Below are positions 7,947 to 14,123 of a stretch of DNA of 21,205 nucleotides, one piece after another. Numbering within the stretch: the stretch's first letter is position 1; each line of letters begins with the position of its first letter. The stretch lies in the NCBI GenBank assembly GCA_016784945.1, contig JADHTP010000018.1:1-21205 (forward strand), given 5' to 3'. The notes below the pieces were generated by a model. The model worked only from the letters and a program-made list of their open reading frames with translations. It was not told the DNA's origin and searched no databases. A program made the translations under genes and the position numbers. The DNA comes from Deltaproteobacteria bacterium. GTDB lineage: Bacteria; Myxococcota_A; UBA9042; DTJE01.

Positions 7947-8702
7947 ATGAAGAGCGGGTTCAATCTCATCCTCTCGTTTGCCATGGTTATTGCGCTGGGC
8001 GCCTGTGGAAGCAGCGACGGCGACACCGAGGACACCATCCAGGATCCCGGCACGCAGCCGGACACGGTCATGGATCCGGGCGCACCCGAAGACCCGGGAA
8101 CGCCCGATGTTACGGGTACGCCCAACGATCCCGGAAAGCCCAACGATCCCGGAACGCCCAATGACCCCGGAACCCCGAACGACCCCGGAACTCCTTTCGA
8201 TCCGGGACAGGTCGGTTCCGCGGTTCACGAGGTGGCAACCTGCGCTGTCCATTGCGACGGTGCCCCCTGCGTCGAGCAGTGTCTCGCCAACGCCGACGAC
8301 GGCGGCAAGGCGCTGGTCAACACCCTGGTCGACTGCCTTTCCGCGCTGAAGTGTGGCCCACTGGTGGGTCCCGGCGGTTTCAAGCAGTGTGCCGTACAGG
8401 ACTGCGGTGACGAGATTGCCGCCTGTTTCGTTGGCGACGGCAAGTGCAACGACATCCGCAAGTGCCGCATCGCCTGCCCCACCATGGCCGGCGACCACAC
8501 CTGCGCCCTCATGTGCTGGATCGAAGGCGACAAGGAGGCCCAGGGCCTGTTCCAGGAATACGCCGACTGCATCTTCGGAGACGCAGTGGAGTGTTCCGAC
8601 ACGGACATCAAGCCCAACGGTTGGCCTCTCAACGACTGCGAAAAGCACGTCCAGGGCCTGTACTGCCCCCTCCAGACCCAGAACTGCATTCCACCTAGAT
8701 AG
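7947..8702 (+). CDS. Cys-rich lipoprotein with PNDPGT stalk, paralogue of the preceding one
   Basis: Lipoprotein of 251 aa. The signal peptide ends in lipobox LGAC with C20, then GSSDGD. A stalk of six-residue PNDPG(T/K) units precedes a Cys-rich domain. ATG 7947 was chosen because AAGGGGGGG sits seven bases upstream and it gives a clean signal peptide; a GTG at 7926 would put seven extra residues in front. Two copies of the module C-x3-C-x17-C-x5/7-C are present (starting CVEQC and CALMC), the same 17-residue spacing as in the neighbouring lipoprotein, so the two are probably diverged duplicates. A CPLQTQNCIPPR tail ends the protein. No catalytic motif is seen; surface or periplasmic location follows from the lipobox. 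Confidence 0.83.
   Translation: MKSGFNLILSFAMVIALGACGSSDGDTEDTIQDPGTQPDTVMDPGAPEDPGTPDVTGTPNDPGKPNDPGTPNDPGTPNDPGTPFDPGQVGSAVHEVATCAVHCDGAPCVEQCLANADDGGKALVNTLVDCLSALKCGPLVGPGGFKQCAVQDCGDEIAACFVGDGKCNDIRKCRIACPTMAGDHTCALMCWIEGDKEAQGLFQEYADCIFGDAVECSDTDIKPNGWPLNDCEKHVQGLYCPLQTQNCIPPR
8121..8210 (+). repeat. 18-bp in-frame tandem repeat (PNDPGT)
   Basis: Five 18-bp units (8121, 8139, 8157, 8175, 8193) encode PNDPGK, three PNDPGT and PFDPGQ. Looser versions begin near 8080. The unit is half the length of the 12-residue unit in the neighbouring lipoprotein and shares its Asp-Pro-Gly core. Confidence 0.85.
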
Positions 8703-8722
8703 ACGGTCTCCGATCTCCGAAC

Positions 8723-8754
8723 GACTATTGACTATCGACTATTGACTATCGACT
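8723..8754. repeat. Heptamer tandem repeat GACTATY, about 4.6 copies
   Basis: GACTATT and GACTATC alternate at 8723, 8730, 8737 and 8744, then GACT (8751-8754). The array is non-coding, between the stalk lipoprotein and greA, and runs into the candidate greA promoter. Confidence 0.9.
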
Positions 8755-8764
8755 TTGCTAAACT
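8735..8764 (+). promoter_or_regulatory. Promoter candidate for greA
   Basis: An extended -10, TGC-TAAACT (8756-8764), lies 25 bases before the greA start codon. TCGACT (8735-8740) is 18 bases further up and matches four of six -35 bases. The -35 is built from the heptamer repeat, so repeat number would change the upstream sequence. Confidence 0.35.
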
Positions 8765-8788
8765 GCGCCCCTGTCCTTGGAGATGGGC

Positions 8789-9268
8789 ATGAGCAATGAA
8801 GGATCCATACCGCTGACGCGGGTAGGCCACGATCGCCTGAAGAACGATCTCAAGCGCATGAAGGAAGAGCGTCCCCTGGTCAGCAAGGCCATCGAGGAGG
8901 CTCGGGCACACGGCGACCTTTCAGAAAACGCCGAGTATCATGCGGCCCGCGAGAAACTGGGGATGCTCCAGGCACAGATCATCCGCCTCGAAGACGTGAT
9001 CGGGCGGGCACAGGTCATCGATCCCGGAATGTTTTCCGATACCCGGATCCGGTTCGGAGCCACCGTCACCCTCTACGACGAAGACAACGATGAAGAGGTC
9101 GGCTACCAGATCGTCGGTGAGCCCGAGGCCGATATTGAAAAGAACCTCCTTTCGGTTCTGTCCCCGTTGGGCAGGGCGCTGATCAGCAAGGAGGAAGGCG
9201 ACGACCTGGAGTTCCGGGCGCCCGGCGGCCTCCGTCATTTCTCCATCATTTCCGTCGAATACATCTGA
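8789..9268 (+). CDS. greA: Transcription elongation factor GreA
   Basis: Protein of 159 aa, the usual GreA length. It binds the RNA polymerase secondary channel and stimulates cleavage of the backtracked transcript. The N-terminal antiparallel coiled coil (about 10-75) carries the diagnostic tip GDLSENAEYHAA with the acidic residues D43 and E46 that coordinate the catalytic metal. The C-terminal globular FKBP-like domain includes VTLYDEDNDEEVGYQIVGE and the family-typical SPLGRALISKEEGD. Three in-frame starts compete: TTG 8777, ATG 8783 and ATG 8789. GGAG at 8779-8782 sits six bases from ATG 8789 and directly against ATG 8783, so 8789 is preferred. The tsaE frame opens six bases after the stop. 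Confidence 0.96.
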   Translation: MSNEGSIPLTRVGHDRLKNDLKRMKEERPLVSKAIEEARAHGDLSENAEYHAAREKLGMLQAQIIRLEDVIGRAQVIDPGMFSDTRIRFGATVTLYDEDNDEEVGYQIVGEPEADIEKNLLSVLSPLGRALISKEEGDDLEFRAPGGLRHFSIISVEYI

Positions 9269-9274
9269 GAACCT

Positions 9275-9718
9275 TTGGAGAGCCCGCTAACAGAAGAACC
9301 CCGGGTGTTCGACTCCCCGACCCCCGACAGCACCGAGTCCATCGGTGCGCGCCTGGCCGGCGAGGCCCACCCGGGTCAGGTGATCGGCCTGGTGGGCGAA
9401 CTGGGCGCCGGGAAGACCGTGTTCGTGCGTGGTGCCGTCGGGTGGATGGGCGGCGACCCCCTGCAAGTGCGGTCGCCCACCTTCACCTTGCTGAACCTCT
9501 ATTCGTGCGCCATGACCGTGTATCATTTCGACCTCTACCGCCTCGATTCCGGCGCCGACCTGGAGGGCATCGGTTTTTACGAATTCGCCCGCGAGGACGG
9601 CCTGACCCTCGTGGAGTGGGCTGATCGCTTCGATGAAGTCGCCGAAGAGGTGGATATCTGGGTGACACTTGATTTCATCCCAGGCCAGGAAGGCCGCCGG
9701 ATCACTGTAAGGAGCTAA
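9275..9718 (+). CDS. tsaE: tRNA threonylcarbamoyladenosine biosynthesis ATPase TsaE
   Basis: Protein of 147 aa, typical for TsaE (YjeE). The ATPase works with TsaB, TsaC and TsaD to make t6A37 in ANN-decoding tRNAs. The Walker A motif GELGAGKT (41-48, K47) is followed by the family signatures SPTFTLLNLY, YHFDLYRL and VEWADRF. No ATG is available near the N-terminus: TTG 9275 is six bases after the greA stop, and GTG 9305 would shorten it by ten residues; either leaves a complete ATPase core. The gene sits tightly between greA and the RdgC-family gene and is probably co-transcribed with both. TsaB and TsaD are not in the window. Confidence 0.95.
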   Translation: MESPLTEEPRVFDSPTPDSTESIGARLAGEAHPGQVIGLVGELGAGKTVFVRGAVGWMGGDPLQVRSPTFTLLNLYSCAMTVYHFDLYRLDSGADLEGIGFYEFAREDGLTLVEWADRFDEVAEEVDIWVTLDFIPGQEGRRITVRS

Positions 9719-9720
9719 AC

Positions 9721-10371
9721 ATGGGATTCGTGACTGGAACCAGCAGCTACACGCCGTACCAGGCCCAGGGGAAGACGGGACCCGATTCCCGTGAGAGCCT
9801 CCTCAAGGGCCTGACGGCCGGCCGGATCACCCCCATCGATGTGGAACTGGGTCGTGACAGGACCATGGGTTTTTCCACCTTTGACGACCCTCTGGACAAT
9901 GAGTTCACCGTGGAAAAGGTCTTTTTTGATCCGTTGGCCGTCTTCTGCCTGCGGATCGACAAACTGTCGCTCCCGGCCACCACCCTCAGGCTCCATGTGC
10001 GCAGCCGGGTCAGCGAAGCGCTCGCCGCCACGGGTCGCAACATGATGCCGAGAGCGGAACGGGAGGAAATATCGGAACAGGTTCGCGGGGAGCTTCTTCG
10101 CCGGGCCCTGCCGACGGTCAACGCCTACGAGGTGGTCTGGGACACCTCCACCGGCCGTATCCGCCTCTATTCCACGTCCCAGGTCGTGAACGAAGACTTC
10201 GTGACTCTGTTCAAGGACAACCTCGACACCGGCCTCCAGCCACTGAACACGGTGGGAATACTGGAACGCCATCTCAAACCTGCTGAACTCGAGACCGTGT
10301 ACCAGATGATGTCCACGACCTTCGTGGCCGTGAATCCTGGGGCGGCCCACACCGGGGAGGACGACAGATGA
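9721..10371 (+). CDS. rdgC: RdgC-family protein (short deltaproteobacterial type)
   Basis: Protein of 216 aa. The middle and C-terminal part reads as the RdgC core: a strand with FCLRIDKLSLPATTL, the helix with TGRNMMPRAEREEISEQVR, LLRRALPTVNAYEVVWDT, and GRIRLYSTS followed by a FVTLFKDNL helix. In the family the corresponding order is lpxxxlk, grkxxkxekexlkexv, LLPrA and a strand pair. E. coli RdgC is about 300 aa, forms a ring dimer on double-stranded DNA and restrains RecA; this one is shorter and begins MGFVTGTSSYTPYQ, a form I recall from Geobacter-type genomes. The short version may lack some of the dimer interface, so DNA binding is inferred. AGGAG lies seven bases before the ATG. The stop overlaps the next gene as ATGA. 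Confidence 0.72.
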   Translation: MGFVTGTSSYTPYQAQGKTGPDSRESLLKGLTAGRITPIDVELGRDRTMGFSTFDDPLDNEFTVEKVFFDPLAVFCLRIDKLSLPATTLRLHVRSRVSEALAATGRNMMPRAEREEISEQVRGELLRRALPTVNAYEVVWDTSTGRIRLYSTSQVVNEDFVTLFKDNLDTGLQPLNTVGILERHLKPAELETVYQMMSTTFVAVNPGAAHTGEDDR

Positions 10372-10898
10372 TTGGCCTGACCATGGTGGACAAGATGAAG
10401 CGGACCCAGTTCCTGGGCCGTGAGTTCCTGACCTGGATGCTGTTCAAGGCGGCCACGGAGGAAGGTGTTTTCCGCCTGGATGAAGATGGCGAAGTCCAGA
10501 TGCTGTTCGAAAGGGCCGTCACGCTGGAAGGCGACAATCCCGCCCGTGAAATGAGCACCATCAAGGTGGACGATCCCACCGACTCGGCCGAGGTCATGCT
10601 GTCTCTGAGGCTTGGCAAGAAGGTGAGCAAGGCGCGTCTGCTGCTGGAATCGGAAGGAAAGGAATTCGCTTTTACCCTGGATGCGGCTTCCCTGGCCCTG
10701 CGGTCGGTCACACTGCCCGATTCCATGGCCATGGACCACACGGAAGTAATGGCTGAAAAGGCCGACTTTGCAACGGAACTGGAAGAAACCCTCCAGAAGC
10801 TGTTCATGGGCTTCATCGGCCTTAGGTTGAACCTGGATGCGTGGAGCCTCGAGGTTTCGAAGATGGCCAAGTGGATCGGGCCATGGGGAAAAGAATAG
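10368..10898 (+). CDS. Conserved protein of unknown function, translationally coupled to the RdgC-family gene
   Basis: Protein of 176 aa with no signal peptide, membrane segment or known catalytic motif. Visible landmarks are FLGREFLTWMLFKA near the N-terminus, an alternating strand region with GKKVSKARLLLESEGKEFAF, a strand turn TLDAASLALRSVTLP, and a C-terminal helix ending in MAKWIGPWGKE. The ATGA overlap and GGAGG nine bases upstream imply stoichiometric expression with the RdgC-family protein, so a partner role on DNA is likely. From memory, short RdgC genes in deltaproteobacteria are often followed by such a gene; this could not be checked here. No function is assigned. Confidence 0.8.
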   Translation: MIGLTMVDKMKRTQFLGREFLTWMLFKAATEEGVFRLDEDGEVQMLFERAVTLEGDNPAREMSTIKVDDPTDSAEVMLSLRLGKKVSKARLLLESEGKEFAFTLDAASLALRSVTLPDSMAMDHTEVMAEKADFATELEETLQKLFMGFIGLRLNLDAWSLEVSKMAKWIGPWGKE

Positions 10899-10902
10899 CC
10901 GT

Positions 10903-10932
10903 TTGCGTCCCCGACCTCCGATTCAATAGAAT
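10903..10932 (+). promoter_or_regulatory. Promoter candidate for the Cys-repeat lipoprotein pair
   Basis: TAGAAT (10927-10932) matches five of six -10 bases; TTGCGT (10903-10908) with an 18-base spacer is a poor -35. The site lies in the 72-base gap upstream of the lipoprotein start at 10971. Confidence 0.35.
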
Positions 10933-10970
10933 GTAGCGACCCTGATTCGTCGTCAACAGGGGAATATCCC

Positions 10971-13900
10971 ATGAAGTGGAACCCGATCTTCAGTGCGATC
11001 CCGGCCCTGGGTCTTTCCGTGATGCTGGCCCTGACGGCCTGCGGCGGGGGTTCGTCGGGTGGCGGCGAGGACACCGACGACGGCCCAGGCACCGATTCGG
11101 CCCTTCCCGACGCACCGATTCAACCGGACACGTATGTTCCATGCAAACCCGGTGGGGACTGCGACGACGGCGACCCGTGTACTGTGGACGATGAATGCGG
11201 GGACCAGGGTTTCTGCGTCGGTACCCCGGTGGCCGGTTGCGACGACGGTCTGGACTGCACGCAGGACGCCTGCCTCTTTCCCGACGAATGCACCCACAAC
11301 CTCAAGCCGGGACACTGCCTGGTGGATGACGCCTGCTACGAGGAAGGCGCCTCGGACCCGGGTCAGCCCTGCCATTCCTGCCAGACTGCGCTGGCCACGG
11401 ACCAGTTCCTCCCTGACGACACCCTGACCTGTGATGACGGGAACGGTTGCACAAAGGACGACGCCTGCCAGTCGGGCCAGTGCGTTTCGGGCCCCCTGGA
11501 CTGCGACGACAAAGAGGCCTGCACAATTGATTTCTGTGACGGCGACCAGTGTATCCACGATGCACTGGCGGGCGAATGCGATGACGGAGACCTGTGCACC
11601 ACCGACGACGAATGCAAGGCAGGCGCATGCACCGGCACACCGGTGGATTGCGACGACGGCAATTCCTGCACCCAGGACAGCTGCGACAAGATGGCGGGGT
11701 GCGTCAACGCCGTCATTGCCAGTGCGGAGCCCATCCCCTGCGAGGATGGGAACCTGTGTACCGTGAATGACATCTGCATCAACGGGACCTGCGCCCCTGG
11801 TTCTGCCGGTCTGGATTGCGACGACGGCAACCCCTGCACCAATGACGGCTGCGTGCCTTCCAAGGGGTGCGTGCCCATCCCCAACTCGCTGCCCTGCGAC
11901 GACGCGGACCCCTGTACCCTGGGTGACACGTGCAAGGCCTCGGCCTGCCTGCCTGGGACCGAGGTCCTTGCCTGCGGGGACGACAACCCCTGCACCAACG
12001 ACAACTGCGTGGCCGGCGTGGGATGCATCAATGCGCCCAATGCGGCCACCTGTGACGACGGCGAACCCTGTCACCTGGACGACTTCTGCCAGGACGGGGG
12101 CTGCCTGCCCGGCCCCACTCCCCTCCCCTGCGACGACGGCAACGAATGCACCGACGACTCGTGCCTGGACGGCACCGGATGTCAGAATGCGAACAACACG
12201 GCCCTCTGCGATGACGAGTCCGTGTGCACCCTGGACGACACCTGCAGCGAGGGACAGTGCCACGGAACGCCCGTGTCCTGCGACGACGGCAACGACTGTA
12301 CCGTGGACTCCTGCAACGCGGTGACCGGCTGTCTCCACGAACCGGACATGCTCAAGCCCGAATGCCGCCCTCAGATCGTGGTGACCTGGCCACCCCGCGC
12401 CGCCACGCTCGACGGACCGGCGGCCCTGACAATTACCGGCACGGTCAATTCACAGGCCGGCTTCATCACGTCGCTGATCGTGGACTTCAACGGCACGCCT
12501 ACGCCCCTGCTGCCCAGCCCGGTGGACGGCTCTTTCAGCCTGCCAGTCACCTCGAACCAGGCCATCAACATCATCGTCATCGACGCCCAGGACCAGATGG
12601 GACGCCCGGACCACGTGGTCCAGTCCTACTACTATTCGACCACCTGGTACCCGGTGGACGTGAACAACCCCCAGCAGTCCCAGGTCAAGGACGGCATGAT
12701 GATCTTCCTGGGGCCGGAGGTCTGGGACGACAACGACACGTCTGACGCCGACGACATCGCCACCATCATGAGCATCTTCGTGAAGAACCTGGACCTCAAC
12801 GGCATGATCAGCAACCCGGTGTCCCAGGGAAGTTCCGGCGGGTGCGACTACAAAGTGGACATGGGAACCATCACATTCAACCAGAGCGACATGCCCGTGG
12901 ACCTGACCCCGGTAAACGGGGGCCTGAAGATCAAGGTCACCATCAAGAACCTCAAGGCACCCTTCAGCGCCGATGTGGATGGCGAATGGTACGAACCCTG
13001 GTGCGAACTGGCCGACACCAACGGCAGCGTCACCATCGCGTGGATCACCATCGAGGCGACCCTGCTGGTCAGTGTGGACGCCGCGGGCAACCCCGTTGTC
13101 ACGTCTTCCAATTCCAGCGTCACCATGGCCGAGCCCAAGGTGAACGTCAGCAACTTCCTGGTGGACATTCTAAAGGACCTGTTCCTGGGCGACATCAAGG
13201 GCATGCTGCAGGAGGCCTTCGAGGACCAGTTGGGATCGACCCTGGAAGAAACCGTGGGCGACGCCCTGAAGAGCCTGGCCCTGGACCAGACCTTCGAGAT
13301 CCCGTCCCTGTTCGATGGCGGGCAACCCGTGGAACTGTCCATGCAGACCCGCTTTTCCAGCGTGGAGTTCACCACGGCCGGCGGTTCCCTGGGATTCTGG
13401 GCCACCGTGGTGGTCCCTAAGGGCACCACGCACAACCCGCTGGGCTCCATCGGCCGGGCCGCGTGTCTCACGGGACAGGCGGAACCCTTCGCGTTCCCCA
13501 AGAAACGCCAACTGGAACTGGGCCTCCACGACGACTTCTTCAACCAGATCACTTATGGCATGTACTGGGGCGGCGTCCTTTCCATGCCTCTGTCGGCAGA
13601 GGATCTGGACCAGGATCTGACCCCCTACGGCATCGAGGACATGTCCCTGGACGTGGATTTCATGCTGCCCCCGGTCCTGTCGTCCTGCAACCCGGACGGG
13701 ACCCTGCTCATGGAGATAGGGGACATCTCCATCGACACCACGCTGAAACTCTTCGGCGCACCAGTAGCCATGCAGATCTACGCCACACTCGTGGCAGAGG
13801 CCGAAATCGTGGCCGCGGAGGGAGAGATCGGCATCGCCATTTCGGAACCGACATTCCTGGACCTGGAAATCGCCAGCCTGGAGGGGGGGCTCGCGGGCGC

Positions 13901-14111
13901 GGAGGAAACCATGGCCGACCTGATGAAGGAAACCTTCATGCCCCAACTCCTGGAGACCTTCACCGGCGGCGCCCTGGGGTCGTTCCCGGTGCCGGAAATC
14001 GACATTTCGAGCTTTGATCCGAGCATCCCGCCGGGAAGCGTCATCGCCATAGACATGCAGGAAGTGCTGCGGATATTCGGGTACACGGTGCTGTCCGGAA
14101 ACGTCAAGTAA
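10971..14111 (+). CDS. Large lipoprotein: 14 Cys-rich DDG repeats, Ig-like domain, TULIP-like C-terminal domain
   Basis: Surface lipoprotein of 1046 aa. Lipobox ALTAC gives lipidated C24 and a Gly/Ser tether. Residues 64-448 hold 14 units of the type CDDGxxCTxDxC, each with paired Cys and an acidic DDG turn that could bind calcium. Residues about 460-560 look like an Ig-like strand domain (TITGTV, DGSFSLPV and a YYYST ending). The last 480 residues are strand-rich and nearly free of Cys: an amphipathic strand series (VTIKNLKAPFSADVDG, ITIEATLLVSVDAAGNP), a helix pair LVDILKDLFLGDIKGMLQEAFEDQ, then FEIPSLF and a second strand series. That order resembles one BPI/TULIP lipid-binding half-barrel; this is fold-level inference. 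AGGGGAA lies seven bases before the ATG. The next lipoprotein starts 12 bases after the stop, so the two form an operon. Role: probably adhesion, lipid handling or envelope structure. Confidence 0.85.
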   Translation: MKWNPIFSAIPALGLSVMLALTACGGGSSGGGEDTDDGPGTDSALPDAPIQPDTYVPCKPGGDCDDGDPCTVDDECGDQGFCVGTPVAGCDDGLDCTQDACLFPDECTHNLKPGHCLVDDACYEEGASDPGQPCHSCQTALATDQFLPDDTLTCDDGNGCTKDDACQSGQCVSGPLDCDDKEACTIDFCDGDQCIHDALAGECDDGDLCTTDDECKAGACTGTPVDCDDGNSCTQDSCDKMAGCVNAVIASAEPIPCEDGNLCTVNDICINGTCAPGSAGLDCDDGNPCTNDGCVPSKGCVPIPNSLPCDDADPCTLGDTCKASACLPGTEVLACGDDNPCTNDNCVAGVGCINAPNAATCDDGEPCHLDDFCQDGGCLPGPTPLPCDDGNECTDDSCLDGTGCQNANNTALCDDESVCTLDDTCSEGQCHGTPVSCDDGNDCTVDSCNAVTGCLHEPDMLKPECRPQIVVTWPPRAATLDGPAALTITGTVNSQAGFITSLIVDFNGTPTPLLPSPVDGSFSLPVTSNQAINIIVIDAQDQMGRPDHVVQSYYYSTTWYPVDVNNPQQSQVKDGMMIFLGPEVWDDNDTSDADDIATIMSIFVKNLDLNGMISNPVSQGSSGGCDYKVDMGTITFNQSDMPVDLTPVNGGLKIKVTIKNLKAPFSADVDGEWYEPWCELADTNGSVTIAWITIEATLLVSVDAAGNPVVTSSNSSVTMAEPKVNVSNFLVDILKDLFLGDIKGMLQEAFEDQLGSTLEETVGDALKSLALDQTFEIPSLFDGGQPVELSMQTRFSSVEFTTAGGSLGFWATVVVPKGTTHNPLGSIGRAACLTGQAEPFAFPKKRQLELGLHDDFFNQITYGMYWGGVLSMPLSAEDLDQDLTPYGIEDMSLDVDFMLPPVLSSCNPDGTLLMEIGDISIDTTLKLFGAPVAMQIYATLVAEAEIVAAEGEIGIAISEPTFLDLEIASLEGGLAGAEETMADLMKETFMPQLLETFTGGALGSFPVPEIDISSFDPSIPPGSVIAIDMQEVLRIFGYTVLSGNVK
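11160..12314 (+). repeat. 14 in-frame Cys-rich repeats CDDGxxCTxDxC
   Basis: Units begin at CDDGDPCTVDDEC (11160) and end at CDDGNDCTVDSC (last Cys codon 12312-12314). Spacing between units is irregular (about 20-40 residues) because the linkers differ. Variants lose part of the motif: CDDKEACT, CDDADPCT, CGDDNPCT, CDDGEPCH. Confidence 0.85.
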
Positions 14112-14123
14112 AGGAGACAACCC

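Noticed and set aside
10953..12338. 461-residue antisense open frame opposite the Cys-repeat lipoprotein
   Set aside because: It owes its length to the repeated CDDG codons read backwards (Val/Ala/Gly-rich); it has no ribosome site, and the plus strand has lipobox, repeats and ribosome site.
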